64,000 bases of DNA from CAVWSM01 sp963798505 (lineage in GTDB: Bacteria > Actinomycetota > Actinomycetes > Jiangellales > Jiangellaceae), in contig CAWCTX010000009.1 of assembly GCA_963798505.1 (NCBI GenBank), positions 62,001 through 126,000 of the forward strand, given 5' to 3'. The notes below the pieces were generated by a model, which saw only the letters and a list, made by a program, of their open reading frames with translations, made no database searches and was not told where the DNA came from. This document shows, piece by piece, positions 55,761 through 64,000 of the stretch. The translations under genes and the position numbers were made by a program. Every line of letters begins with the position of its first letter. Positions within the stretch are counted from its first letter, which is position 1.

Positions 55761-56336
55761 ATGGCAAGGGACGAGCGACCTGCCGGCGTGATGGTCCTCG
55801 ACGACGACGAGCGCATCCGGGCCTACGTGCACCCGACGCGGATGAGCCTGCTCCGCCTGCTGGCCCACCAGGCACTGACCACCACGGGCCTCGCCCGCGA
55901 GCTCGGCGTGCACCCCGCCAACCTCACCCGGCATCTGCGCATCCTCGAGGAGGCCGGTCTCATCCGTCTCGTCGAGCGGCGCGACACCGGCCGCAATCTC
56001 GAGAAGTACTACCGGGCGACCGCGCTGGCCTACGAGGTGCGCATGCGCGGCGACCGCATCGAGGACCGCCGCGCGACCGTGCTCGGCATCCTCCGCGACA
56101 ACCTGTCGATCGCAGCCGCGGCCGCGCGCGAAGGCTCGACCGAGGTCGTCGGGATGCTCGAGCAGGCCCGCATCGACAGTCGAGAGCTTCCGCGGCTCAT
56201 CGACCGGGTGCAAGCAGTCGTCCGCGAGTTTGCCGACCTCGACGCGACGGGCGGAGTCCCCTACACCCTGAGTCTCGCGCTCTACCCGGCCGAGGCGGCA
56301 ACGCACGACGTGACCTTCGACGAGGTGACGCTGTGA
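55761..56336 (+). CDS. ArsR-family transcriptional regulator
   Basis: 191 residues. The winged helix is YVHPTRMSLLRLLAHQALTT with GLARELGVHPANLTRHLRIL and the wing RRDTGRNLEKYYRATA. The C-terminal half is helical with no metal motif. It starts directly after its palindromic operator and overlaps the M23 peptidase gene by GTGA, so it very likely represses both. Confidence 0.87.
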   Translation: MARDERPAGVMVLDDDERIRAYVHPTRMSLLRLLAHQALTTTGLARELGVHPANLTRHLRILEEAGLIRLVERRDTGRNLEKYYRATALAYEVRMRGDRIEDRRATVLGILRDNLSIAAAAAREGSTEVVGMLEQARIDSRELPRLIDRVQAVVREFADLDATGGVPYTLSLALYPAEAATHDVTFDEVTL

Positions 56337-57067
56337 AGGTAGGCAAGGGAACGGCGGACGAGCTCGTCGGCGCGGCCGTCGTCGACTTCCCGTTGCGCGG
56401 CGAGTGGTTCGCCGTGCACTCGCCCGGCAGTCACATCCCGAGCCATGGCACCGACCAGCTGGCCCAGCGCTATGCGTTCGACCTGCAACGGCTCGACGAG
56501 CACCGGCGCATCCACTCCGCGTCCGGCCTGCGCACGTTGGTTCGTGGAGTGCCGATGCGCGAGTGCCACGGCTATGGGGAGCCGGTGCACGCCGCGCTCG
56601 ACGGCGAGGTCGTACGCGCATCGGACGGCGCGCCCGAGCGGTCCTGGCTGCACCCAGTGCGCGAGCTGGCCCTCGTCCTCAAGACGTCGGTGACCTTCCG
56701 TGCGACAGAAGACAATGTCCGTCGGCTGGTCGGCAACCACGTCATCGTGCGCAGCGACGAGGGCTGCGCCGTCTATGCGCACCTGGCGCCAGGGTCGGTC
56801 GCCGTCGCCGCGGGGCAAACCGTCCGCCGCGGCGATGTGCTCGGCCGCGTCGGCAGCACGGGCAACTCGACCGCGCCACATCTGCACTTCCAGCTGATGG
56901 ACGGCGTCGACCCGCTCTCGGCCAAGCCGGTCCCGTGCGTGTTCGCGTCGTACGAGGTCCATCGCGACGACGGCTGGGAGCTGGTGCGCGACTCCGTACC
57001 CCGTACGACCGAACGCATTCGATCGGTCACTCCCCAGGATTGGCGAGGCGTGATTAGAAAGCCATGA
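56333..57067 (+). CDS. M23-family (LytM-like) peptidase
   Basis: 244 residues from a GTG at 56333. The zinc ligands are in SHGTDQLAQRYAFDLQ (HxxxD type) and PHLHFQLMDG; NHVIVRSDEGCAVYAHLAPG and GQTVRRGDVLGRVGSTGNS complete the LytM fold. There is no evident signal peptide, odd for a cell-wall peptidase, so it may act inside or be non-enzymatic. It shares an operon with an ArsR gene. Confidence 0.85.
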   Translation: MKVGKGTADELVGAAVVDFPLRGEWFAVHSPGSHIPSHGTDQLAQRYAFDLQRLDEHRRIHSASGLRTLVRGVPMRECHGYGEPVHAALDGEVVRASDGAPERSWLHPVRELALVLKTSVTFRATEDNVRRLVGNHVIVRSDEGCAVYAHLAPGSVAVAAGQTVRRGDVLGRVGSTGNSTAPHLHFQLMDGVDPLSAKPVPCVFASYEVHRDDGWELVRDSVPRTTERIRSVTPQDWRGVIRKP

Positions 57068-57083
57068 AAGACAGCGCGGAGCT

Positions 57084-57854
57084 TCAGGCGCCGTAGCGGC
57101 GGTCGCGCTGTGCATAGGCACGCAGCGCGCGGAGGAAGTCGACCTTGCGGAAGTCAGGCCAGTTGGCCTCGTGGAAGTAGAACTCCGAGTGCGCGCTCTG
57201 CCAGAGCAGGAAGCCGGACACCCGCTGCTCGCCGCTGGTACGGATCACCAGGTCCGGATCGGGCTGGCCGCGGGTGTAGAGATGCTCGGCGATGTGCTCG
57301 ACGTCGAGGATCTCGGCGAGCTCCTCGATGCTCGTGCCGGCGGCAGCGTGCTCCTGGAGCAGTGAGCGCACCGCATCGGCGATCTCCTGCCGGCCCCCGT
57401 ACCCGACGGCGACGTTGACCTGCACGCCGCCGGTGCGGCCGTTCGTGCGCTCCTCCGCGATCTTGAGCGCCTCGACGGTCTGCGAGGGCAGCACGTCACG
57501 GTTGCCGACCGCTCGGACCTGCCACGGGTTGCCGTCGGCGGAGAGGTCGGTGACCAGGTCCTCGATGATGCGCAGCAGCGGCTCGAGCTCGACCGTGGGA
57601 CGGGACATGTTGTCGGTCGACAGCAGGAACAACGTGACGACCTCGACGCCGACCTCGTCACACCAGTGCAGCAGCTGAGTGATGCGCTCGGCGCCGACGC
57701 GGTGCCCGTCGTTGGGGTCGACGTAGCCCATCTCCCGCGCCCAGCGGCGGTTGCCGTCGCACATCACACCGACATGTCGGGGCAGTCGCGAGCGGTCGAG
57801 GTCGTGCTCGACGCGCCGCTCATAGACGGCATAGAGAAGATTGCGCAGGCCCAC
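57084..57854 (-). CDS. uppS: Isoprenyl (undecaprenyl/decaprenyl) diphosphate synthase
   Basis: 256 residues. Cis-prenyltransferase making the lipid carrier for cell-wall synthesis. Signatures are HVGVMCDGNRRWAREMGY (catalytic Asp), VVTLFLLSTDNMSRP, NVAVGYGGRQEI and the C-terminal DLVIRTSGEQRVSGFLLWQS with SEFYF. GTG at 57854 follows GGGAGG. The upstream in-frame extension is not supported. Divergent from trhA. Confidence 0.93.
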   Translation of the reverse strand: MGLRNLLYAVYERRVEHDLDRSRLPRHVGVMCDGNRRWAREMGYVDPNDGHRVGAERITQLLHWCDEVGVEVVTLFLLSTDNMSRPTVELEPLLRIIEDLVTDLSADGNPWQVRAVGNRDVLPSQTVEALKIAEERTNGRTGGVQVNVAVGYGGRQEIADAVRSLLQEHAAAGTSIEELAEILDVEHIAEHLYTRGQPDPDLVIRTSGEQRVSGFLLWQSAHSEFYFHEANWPDFRKVDFLRALRAYAQRDRRYGA

Positions 57855-57955
57855 GGCGGGCAGCCTCCCGGGGCTCGTGGAGAACGCTGACCAGGGTAGC
57901 CGTCCAGCGAGCGCTGGCGACCGAGCGCAACTGGTGAGTTCTCGCACCCTACTGC

Positions 57956-57985
57956 TTGGTAACTTACGGTCGCGTAGGTTATGAT
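57956..57985 (+). promoter_or_regulatory. trhA promoter
   Basis: TTGGTA (57956-57961), 18 bases, TATGAT (57980-57985). The transcript start would fall at about 57992-57993, exactly at a GTG. The ATG at 57981 lies inside the -10 box and so cannot be the start. Confidence 0.65.
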
Positions 57986-57992
57986 CCGCGGC

Positions 57993-58640
57993 GTGGACAA
58001 ACCCCTGTTGCGCGGCTGGCTGCACGCGGGGACTTTCCCTTTCGCGGTGATCGCCGGGCTGCTGTTGGTGCTCCTCGCGCCCGACGGCCGCACCAAGGCG
58101 GCCGTCGCGATCTACGCCGTGACGGCGGCGCTGCTGTTCGGCGTGAGCGCGGCCTATCACCGGGGCCACTGGTCGCCGCGGGCGCAGCAGACGCTCAAGC
58201 GGCTCGACCACGCCAACATCTTCTTGATCATCGCCGGCACCTACACGCCCTATGCACTACTGCTACTCGACGGGCAGCAGGCACGCGTGCTGCTCACCGT
58301 CGTGTGGAGCGGGGCGGTGATCGGCGTGCTGTTCCGGGTGTTCTGGGTGGGCGCTCCGCGGTGGTTGTACGTCCCGGTCTACCTGGGGCTCGGCTGGGCG
58401 GCGGTGTTCTACCTCCCGGAGTTCGCGCGGGGTGGAGCCGCCGTGCTCACGCTCGTGATCGTCGGCGGGTTGATGTACTCGCTGGGCGGCGTGGTCTACG
58501 GCCTCAAGCGCCCCAACCCGTCGCCGCGGTGGTTCGGGTTCCACGAGGTGTTCCACGCGTTCACCCTCGGCGGCTATCTGACGCAGCACGTGGGGGTATG
58601 GCTCACGGCGTTCGGCGCCGGGGCGGTGGCGGCCGCCTAG
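57993..58640 (+). CDS. trhA: Hemolysin III/TrhA-family membrane protein
   Basis: 215 residues with seven membrane helices of the YqfA/PAQR fold. Conserved residues include FGVSAAYHRGHWSPRAQQTL (His), LDHANIFLIIAGTYTPYALL and the C-terminal HEVFHAFTLGGYL with the family histidines. It is linked to membrane lipid homeostasis; lysis is not proven. The leaderless GTG at 57993 is chosen from the promoter. It overlaps the next gene tail to tail by four bases. Confidence 0.88.
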   Translation: MDKPLLRGWLHAGTFPFAVIAGLLLVLLAPDGRTKAAVAIYAVTAALLFGVSAAYHRGHWSPRAQQTLKRLDHANIFLIIAGTYTPYALLLLDGQQARVLLTVVWSGAVIGVLFRVFWVGAPRWLYVPVYLGLGWAAVFYLPEFARGGAAVLTLVIVGGLMYSLGGVVYGLKRPNPSPRWFGFHEVFHAFTLGGYLTQHVGVWLTAFGAGAVAAA

Positions 58641-59155
58641 GCCTGCGCGTCAGGCCCTTGCTCGCGCACCCGCGCGACACCCTCCATGGCCTCCCGGAGC
58701 TGGCTGAGCCAGTCGTCGGTGTGCTTGGCCACGAGGCGTACGCACCAGGCGAGCGCCTCCGACCGCGATCGCGCGACACCGGCGTCGACCAGGGTGTCGA
58801 GCACTGCGCGCTCTGGCTGCCGCAGCCGGGTCATCACCGGTGCTGCGAGGTGGGTGAACAGCTTGCGCTTGTCGCCGATCTGCACGCCCCAGGAGACCTT
58901 GCGGCCGCTCATGCGCTCGAGCTCGAGGGCGATCTCGATGCGCCGGTCGCGGGTGCGCTCGCGGAACTCCTTGATCCGTCCGTCGACGGCCGCCTCGCGC
59001 TCGGCGTCGGACACGTCGTCGGCGACCTCCGGCTCGGGCAGCGTCCCGATGACGAGGATCTCGTCGCGATCGACGGTGACCTCGGGTGCGGTAGTGAACC
59101 AGTCCTGCGGGAGCCGGCCGGTGAGCCAGCCCCGTACTCGCTCTGTCGATGTCAT
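58637..59155 (-). CDS. Conserved hypothetical protein
   Basis: 172 residues, starting MTSTERVRGWLTGRLPQDWF. A short beta segment (PEVTVDRDEILVIGTLPEPE) is followed by a helical, charged region (RIKEFRERTRDRRIEIALEL) and RKVSWGVQIGDKRKLFTHLA. The C-terminal part (RAVLDTLVDAGVARSRSEAL) looks like a ribbon-helix-helix or small-helix domain with the SRSEAL motif found in some DNA-binding proteins. No function assigned. Confidence 0.7.
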   Translation of the reverse strand: MTSTERVRGWLTGRLPQDWFTTAPEVTVDRDEILVIGTLPEPEVADDVSDAEREAAVDGRIKEFRERTRDRRIEIALELERMSGRKVSWGVQIGDKRKLFTHLAAPVMTRLRQPERAVLDTLVDAGVARSRSEALAWCVRLVAKHTDDWLSQLREAMEGVARVREQGPDAQA

Positions 59156-59182
59156 ATGCACATCGTTGCGCGGATTACATGA

Positions 59183-60433
59183 TTACGCAGCAACGCTCGC
59201 TGACGGCGAACGGTCTGGCTGCTCGACGCGGCGCAGGTCGCGTACTGCGGGGACGGCGAGCGCGGCCAGGGTTGCCACCCCGATGACGAAGCCGGCACCC
59301 GCGACGGTGGCCGGCACGCCGAACGCGATCGACAGAGGGCCGGCGAGGATCTGCCCGACGGGCATGAACACGAAGGAGCCGAGGGCGTCGTAGGAGTAGA
59401 CGCGGCTGAGCCGGTCGAGCGGCACGTTCTGCTGGAGGCTGAGGTCCCAATAGACCCCGAAGGTCTCGATGCCCAGACCGGCGATGAAAGCCGCGATGAC
59501 GAGCGGGACGGCCCGCGGCTCCCACGCGAGCACCAGCAGTCCCGGGACCACGAGGAGCATCGCGGCGGTGCCGAGGAACAGCGGCCGTGCGGGTCGCATA
59601 CGCAGGGCGAGCAGCCCGCCGGCGAGCATCCCTGCGGTCTGCGCGGCCAGCACGATCCCCCAAGCGGCACGGCCGAAGGTCGAGTCGGCGACGACAGGTC
59701 CGAGAGTGACGAAGCCGCACGTCAGGGCCGCGTTGACGAGCGAGAACTGGGCGACGACCACCCAGATCCAGGTACGGGACGAGAACTCCGTCCAGCCCTC
59801 CCGGAGCTCCGCGAAGGTGCTGCTGGATGCCTCGCGGCGAGTCAGCTGGTCGCGTTGGACTCGTACGAAGGCGAGCACCACTGCACCGGCGGCATAGGCG
59901 ACCGCGTCGACGGCGAGTCCCCAGCCAGGCCCGACGGTCGCGACAAGGACGCCCGCGAGGGCCGAGCCGCCAATCATCGCGCCGTTGAGGCCAAGCCGAA
60001 GCAACGCGTTGGCCTGCTGCAGCAGCGCTGTCGGAACGGTCTGCGGTGTCAGCCCGGCGACCGCCGGGAACAGGAAGGCACTGACGATGCCGCTCACCGC
60101 CTCGAGCGCGATGAGCAACCCGATGCTCGCGTGATCGGCCAGTACGAGCGTCGCAACCGTGGCCTGAACGGCCGCGTTGACGACGTTGGACCCGACCACG
60201 ACAAGGTGCCGCGGGAGCCGGTCGGCGATCACTCCACCGATGAGCAGGAACAGCAGCATCGGGATCGTGCGAGCCGCGAGGACGAGTCCGAGGTCACCGG
60301 CCTTGCCGGTCAGGTCGAGCACCGCGAAGGCCAGTGCCACCGGGGCTATGGCGTTGCCGATGAACGAAACGAGGCGTCCGGCGAACAGCAGCCGGAATGC
60401 CGTGTGCCGGAAGGGAGTCAGAGTGTCGCTCAT
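59183..60433 (-). CDS. MFS transporter (putative drug exporter)
   Basis: 416 residues with about twelve helices of the MFS_3 (enterobactin/macrolide exporter-like) type: FRLLFAGRLVSFIGNAIAPV, MLLFLLIGGVIADRLPRHLV and LLALRMRPARPLFLG. It is coupled by ATGA to an upstream ArsR-type gene, so it is probably induced by a small ligand. Substrate unknown. Confidence 0.88.
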   Translation of the reverse strand: MSDTLTPFRHTAFRLLFAGRLVSFIGNAIAPVALAFAVLDLTGKAGDLGLVLAARTIPMLLFLLIGGVIADRLPRHLVVVGSNVVNAAVQATVATLVLADHASIGLLIALEAVSGIVSAFLFPAVAGLTPQTVPTALLQQANALLRLGLNGAMIGGSALAGVLVATVGPGWGLAVDAVAYAAGAVVLAFVRVQRDQLTRREASSSTFAELREGWTEFSSRTWIWVVVAQFSLVNAALTCGFVTLGPVVADSTFGRAAWGIVLAAQTAGMLAGGLLALRMRPARPLFLGTAAMLLVVPGLLVLAWEPRAVPLVIAAFIAGLGIETFGVYWDLSLQQNVPLDRLSRVYSYDALGSFVFMPVGQILAGPLSIAFGVPATVAGAGFVIGVATLAALAVPAVRDLRRVEQPDRSPSASVAA

Positions 60434-60927
60434 GACCGCTCCATCTCGAACAGCGCGAGGGTCGAGCTGGTGCGGATCGTGCCCTTGGCGTGCGGCGGCT
60501 GGGCAGCCGCGTGCAGGTCCTTGCTCGCCGCCTGGATGCGCGCGACCACGTCGCGCCACGTGTCGGGGTCCACCCAGAGCTCGGCGTCGGTCATGTGCGC
60601 CCTGCGGGCCCGCCGTCGGACGGGGGCGGCTTGCGTCGAGCGGCGGACGAGCTCAGCGGCCACCGCCCGCCAGAAGAGGCTGCGGTCCTCCGGCGCGGCC
60701 GTAACGCCATGGCGCTCGGGAGCCAACGGGTCGTGCCGGTAGCGCTTGGCCTGGCCGCCGTTGATGTTCACCCTCTCCGCGACGACGAGCATGCCCGCCC
60801 GCTCCAGGTTGCGGAGGTGATAGCTGGCGTTGGCCTGCGTGATGTCGAGCTCGCGCGCCACCTCGGCCGCTGACATGGCGGCACCGGTCAGCAGCGAGAG
60901 CATGCGCAGCCGTAACGGGTGAGCCAT
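60430..60927 (-). CDS. ArsR-type winged-helix regulator
   Basis: 165 residues. HTH: MAHPLRLRMLSLLTGAAMSA with EVARELDITQANASYHLRNL and the wing NINGGQAKRYRHDP. The C-terminal half is helical (FWRAVAAELVRRSTQAAPVR). ATG at 60927 is the only start before an in-frame stop upstream. First gene of a two-gene operon with the MFS transporter. Confidence 0.87.
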   Translation of the reverse strand: MAHPLRLRMLSLLTGAAMSAAEVARELDITQANASYHLRNLERAGMLVVAERVNINGGQAKRYRHDPLAPERHGVTAAPEDRSLFWRAVAAELVRRSTQAAPVRRRARRAHMTDAELWVDPDTWRDVVARIQAASKDLHAAAQPPHAKGTIRTSSTLALFEMERS

Positions 60928-60971
60928 GGCGCGCAGCTTGGCGACCGGCTCACCTGGCGAGCGCCTTACCC

Positions 60972-61042
60972 TTGACAGCCCTCAAAGACATGTTTGGGAG
61001 TTTGGCACGGCTCTGCGAACCTGTCAAAGGTTCCTTTGAGGG
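60972..61042. promoter_or_regulatory. Nested inverted repeats upstream of the ArsR/MFS operon
   Basis: TTGACAG (60972-60978) with CTGTCAA (61021-61027), and CCCTCAAAG (60979-60987) with CTTTGAGGG (61034-61042). A smaller AACC/GGTT pair flanks TGTCAAA. The minus-strand TTGACA could be the -35 of the operon. Likely operators of the ArsR-type protein. Confidence 0.55.
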
Positions 61043-61062
61043 TTAGCTCGCGCGACCACCCT

Positions 61063-61113
61063 TGATCACGAAGACTTCATGCTCGTTTTTCCTGTGCAAG
61101 GTCTTCGTGATCA
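61063..61113 (-). terminator. Hairpin overlapping the uspA stop
   Basis: TGATCACGAAGAC (61063-61075) and GTCTTCGTGATCA (61101-61113) pair perfectly. The second arm contains the uspA stop codon. The 25-base loop includes a run of five T on the plus strand. Confidence 0.7.
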
Positions 61114-61581
61114 CGCGGAGGCGGTCAGGGGCATGACCAGGACCGGGCACTTCGCGTGGCGGACCACCTGGTCGGTGGTGGATCCCAGCACGAGACCCGC
61201 GAAGCCGCCGCGCCCCCGAGCGCCCACGACGAGAAGCCCCGCGGCCTTTGACGCCTCGATGAGCGCATGCGCCGACTGACCGCGGATGACGTGCCATTTG
61301 ACCTCGACGTCGGTGACACCGCCGACCACTGCCTTGCAGTCTGCCGCGAGCTCCTCCCGGACCGCCTCGGCGAACTCCTCGGACGACGGCACATAGCCCG
61401 GCTGCCAGCTCGCCGGCCGCGGCGCCGTGGTGATCGTCCATGCCCGGACAACATGGAGCGGAAGCCCGTGGGCGCGCGCCTCCTCGACCGCGCGCGCGAG
61501 CGCCACGCGTGAGCCCGGCGACCCGTCGCTCCCGACAACGACGCCGCCGTCAATTCCCGCCAGGTCGCTGGTCGTGGCCAT
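61111..61581 (-). CDS. Universal stress protein (UspA family)
   Basis: 156 residues, one Usp domain. IDGGVVVGSDGSPGSRVALA and the ATP-binding GARGRGGFAGLVLGSTTDQV (G-2x-G-9x-G-S/T) with KCPVLVMP are present. ATG at 61581. A cytoplasmic stress protein, probably ATP-binding. Transcribed alone; it ends in a hairpin. Confidence 0.9.
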   Translation of the reverse strand: MATTSDLAGIDGGVVVGSDGSPGSRVALARAVEEARAHGLPLHVVRAWTITTAPRPASWQPGYVPSSEEFAEAVREELAADCKAVVGGVTDVEVKWHVIRGQSAHALIEASKAAGLLVVGARGRGGFAGLVLGSTTDQVVRHAKCPVLVMPLTASA

Positions 61582-61628
61582 GGGTCCATGATCGACGTCG
61601 CGTAGGTCGGGCGCCACCCGCCGGGCCG

Positions 61629-62492
61629 TCAGCCCTCGGACCGGCCCAGCCGCCAGTAGCCCATGAACGCCACAGAGCGGCGGTCGACGCCGCACTCACC
61701 CACGAGATAGCGGCGCAAAGCCTTGACGACCCCCGCCTCCCCCGCGATCCAGGCATAGACCTGGGTGCTGCGAGCAACCGGCAGGCCGTTCTCGTCGACC
61801 GGGACCTCCCAGAGGATCTCCTCGTCGACGTCGACGTCAGCCGGGTCCGGGTGCGGCTCATCGGTCGGCGCCACCAACCGGTCGGCCGCAGCCTGTACGA
61901 CCGGCACCAGCCGCGCGCCATGTGCAGCGCCGTCCCGACCGAGCCAGGTGACCTGGACTCCCGGCGGCCGCTGCAGGTCGAGACGGTCGGTGGAGCACGG
62001 AACCTCGAGATAAGCCTCACCCACGGCATCGGCCGGCAGCCGTTCCAAGATGGCGGCGATCGCAGGCACCGCGGTCTCGTCACCGGCGAACAGCAACGCT
62101 GTTGTCGGCTCAGGCGGAGGCATGAACTCGACGCCGCCGTGCGACCCGTCGAACAGCGCGTTCGGGCCGAGCAGAGCAAGCTCGGATCCCGGACGCGCAC
62201 CCAGTGCCCACCGTGACGCCGGGCCGTGGTCACCGTGGCGGACCATGTCGACGTCGACCTCGCGACTCGCTGGACGCACAGCGCGGACGGTGTACGTGCG
62301 CCGCACCTCGGACCCGCCGTCCGGGGCCGGCAACAGCAGCTTGATCCGCTGGTCGTAGCCGTTGTCGGCGAACTCGTCGAGGTCGTCACCCGTCAGGGTG
62401 ACGCGCAGAAAGCTGGGACTCAGCTCGTGCGTCCTCGCCACCCGTGTGCGGAACAGCCGCCACGGCTGCACATCGACCATCACGTCGGACAT
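61629..62492 (-). CDS. Siderophore-interacting protein (ViuB-like ferric reductase)
   Basis: 287 residues. The FAD-binding domain has RVTLTGDDLDEFADNGYDQR and the NAD-binding-like domain LLFAGDETAVPAIAAILERL, WIAGEAGVVKALRRYL and the end VAFMGYWRLGRSEG. It reduces ferric siderophores in the cytoplasm to free iron. It is co-translated (TGATG) with the FecCD permease upstream, which supports iron uptake. Confidence 0.9.
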   Translation of the reverse strand: MSDVMVDVQPWRLFRTRVARTHELSPSFLRVTLTGDDLDEFADNGYDQRIKLLLPAPDGGSEVRRTYTVRAVRPASREVDVDMVRHGDHGPASRWALGARPGSELALLGPNALFDGSHGGVEFMPPPEPTTALLFAGDETAVPAIAAILERLPADAVGEAYLEVPCSTDRLDLQRPPGVQVTWLGRDGAAHGARLVPVVQAAADRLVAPTDEPHPDPADVDVDEEILWEVPVDENGLPVARSTQVYAWIAGEAGVVKALRRYLVGECGVDRRSVAFMGYWRLGRSEG

Positions 62493-64000
62493 CACGCCTC
62501 CCGACCTCGGGACTGCCACAGAAGCCATAGGAAGTACGGCGCCCCGACGATCGCCGTCATGAGCCCGGCCGGGATCTGCGCCGGCGCGATCACTGTTCGG
62601 CCCATCGTGTCGGCGACGCTGACGAGCAGGGCGCCGAGCAGCATCGCCGTCGGCAGCACGCGCACGTGCCGCGTGCCGACGAGCGCGCGTGCGGCGTGCG
62701 GCGCGACGAGCCCGACGAAACTGATCACGCCCACCGCGCACACGGCCGCCGCGGTCAGCAGCGCAGCCGCGGCCAACATCACCAGGCGGGCGCGTTCCAC
62801 CGGGACGCCGAGGATCCGCGGGACATCGTCGTCGACCGCCAGCAGGTCGAGCTCGTGCCGGGCGGCTGCCGACAGCGGGATCACCACAGCGAGAGCGAGT
62901 GTCACCGGCAGCAGTTGCTCGAGGCTGCGCCCGTAGGTGGAGCCCGACAACCACGTAAGCGCGAGGTTGGTGTTCCACGGCTCGTTGACGACGATGACCA
63001 GAGTCGTGAGCGCGGTCGCTCCGAAGCTCACGCCGTAGCCGATGAGCACGAGCCGGTCGGAGTCCAGCCCGCCACGGTGGGCGAGCCGGTAGACGAGCGC
63101 GAACACCGCAAGCGCGCACGCCGCGGCTGCGGCCGACATGGGCCAGATGCCGGTGCCGGGCACCAGCAGCAGCACACTGACGGCGCCGAGGCCCGCACCC
63201 GACGTGACGCCGATCAGGCTGGGCTCGGCCAGCGGGTTGCGGCAGACCGCCTGGATAACGGTTCCGGCGAGCGCCAGGGCCGCACCCGCCAGCAGGGCGG
63301 CGAGCACCCGCGGGATGCGTTGGTTGAGCGTGAAGGTCACCTGCCGACCGGCCTGGTCGGTGAGCCAGTTGACGACGTCGCCGACGAGCAGGACGCGGTC
63401 GCCGAGCAGTGTCGCCAGCACCGTCGCGGTCACCAGGGACACAGTCAGCGAAGAGATCACGACTGCCGTACGGCGGGAGCTGCGGGCCGGCGTGCCGGCC
63501 CGCCGCGCCGACACCGTCGCCGGCCCGGAGTCACGCAGCCGGCGGGCTATCCAGACCAGGATCACCGCGCCGACGAGCGTGGTGACGACGCCCGTCGGCA
63601 CCGACACGCCGTACTGGCCAGGCAACGCGAGCCGGAGCAGGACGTCGGCGCCCAGCACGACGATGACGCCCGCGAGGCCGGCCATCGGGAACAGCACGCC
63701 GTGCCGGTGCAGCCCCGGGACACGCCGCGCGATCAAGCGGGCGAGGAAGGGTGCGCACAGGCCGACGAACCCGATGGGCCCGGCCACGGTGACTGCGGTC
63801 GCGGACAGCAGCACCGCGAGCACGATCGCCACGACCCGCGTGCGACGGACGTCCAGGCCGAGCACGCTCGCGGTGTCGTCGCCGAGGGCGAGCACGTCGA
63901 GGCGGTTGGCGACGAGGAGGATTCCGGCGACGCCCGCCAGCAGCATGGGCACGGCCTGCAGCACCACGTCGGTGCCCGACTGCACGATCGACCCGCTGCC
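62492..64000 (-). CDS. Fused double FecCD siderophore permease (FhuB-like), partial
   Basis: Open to the right edge; 502 residues are visible. It contains one complete FecCD domain (LNQRIPRVLAALLAGAALAL, NPLAEPSLIGVTSGAGLGAV, GVISFVGLVAPHAARALVGT to IPAGLMTAIVGAPYFLWLL) preceded by the second half of another (LGLDVRRTRVVAIVLAVLLS, GPIGFVGLCAPFLARLIARR, VPTGVVTTLVGAVILVWIAR). That is the tandem arrangement of FhuB, whose full length is about 650-700 residues. It imports ferric siderophores with an ATPase and binding protein probably encoded beyond the window. Confidence 0.9.
   Translation of the reverse strand, partial: GSGSIVQSGTDVVLQAVPMLLAGVAGILLVANRLDVLALGDDTASVLGLDVRRTRVVAIVLAVLLSATAVTVAGPIGFVGLCAPFLARLIARRVPGLHRHGVLFPMAGLAGVIVVLGADVLLRLALPGQYGVSVPTGVVTTLVGAVILVWIARRLRDSGPATVSARRAGTPARSSRRTAVVISSLTVSLVTATVLATLLGDRVLLVGDVVNWLTDQAGRQVTFTLNQRIPRVLAALLAGAALALAGTVIQAVCRNPLAEPSLIGVTSGAGLGAVSVLLLVPGTGIWPMSAAAAACALAVFALVYRLAHRGGLDSDRLVLIGYGVSFGATALTTLVIVVNEPWNTNLALTWLSGSTYGRSLEQLLPVTLALAVVIPLSAAARHELDLLAVDDDVPRILGVPVERARLVMLAAAALLTAAAVCAVGVISFVGLVAPHAARALVGTRHVRVLPTAMLLGALLVSVADTMGRTVIAPAQIPAGLMTAIVGAPYFLWLLWQSRGREA

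Overview
The window is GC-rich actinobacterial chromosome. Frequent GTG starts, GTGA/ATGA start-stop overlaps, SigK/RskA, DUF1707, DUF4245, DUF222-HNH genes and an actinobacterial three-subunit succinate dehydrogenase all fit. A Nocardioidaceae-like organism (Nocardioides/Aeromicrobium group) is my inference; there is no rRNA or other marker to prove it. I found no tRNA, rRNA, CRISPR array, prophage or transposase.

Layout. 1-1.35 kb: a wrecked AbiEi/DUF559-type gene between two inverted copies of a palindrome-tipped repeat. 1.36-7.2 kb: a leftward peptide ABC importer operon (oppA-B-C-D-F), with oppD and oppA frameshifted. 7.5-9.3 kb: typA. 9.4-12.1 kb: an eroded sugar dehydrogenase, an ArsR/SRPBCC pair, a Nudix gene and a small hypothetical gene. 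12.1-15.6 kb: the succinate dehydrogenase operon. 15.6-20.5 kb: a pterin dehydratase behind a striking TGTCAGA cluster, a damaged two-component system divergent from a PepSY gene, a lipoprotein and a hydrolase. 20.5-26.9 kb: small membrane and lipoprotein genes, a V8-like protease/hydrolase pair, a TetR locus, two broken small genes and a methyltransferase. 26.9-32.9 kb: housekeeping genes ychF, rmuC, ispH, xseA and xseB. 32.9-37.3 kb: a molybdate importer with its ModE-like regulator, then two DUF1707 proteins. 37.4-45.7 kb: class I fumarase, DUF1990, a kinase-like gene, a TetR/transporter locus, a broken DUF222-HNH gene with a LexA-like box, an ACT protein and fumC. 45.7-53.1 kb: an LLM oxidoreductase, a large unusual membrane protein, sigK-rskA, and a MarR-controlled ABC exporter. 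53.1-64 kb: a broken transglycosylase, phoH, an ArsR/M23 pair, uppS, trhA, an ArsR/MFS pair, uspA, and a siderophore-interacting protein with a fused FecCD permease that leaves the window.

Two themes recur. First, many otherwise conserved genes are broken. In eight of them every break I could resolve (twelve in total) is a single extra base, while long housekeeping genes are intact. Either the assembly carries insertion-type errors or these genes are decaying. Second, several regulators and transport genes look leaderless: a recognisable -10 box lies 6-8 bases before the start codon, often with a palindromic operator in the promoter, which implies local autoregulation.
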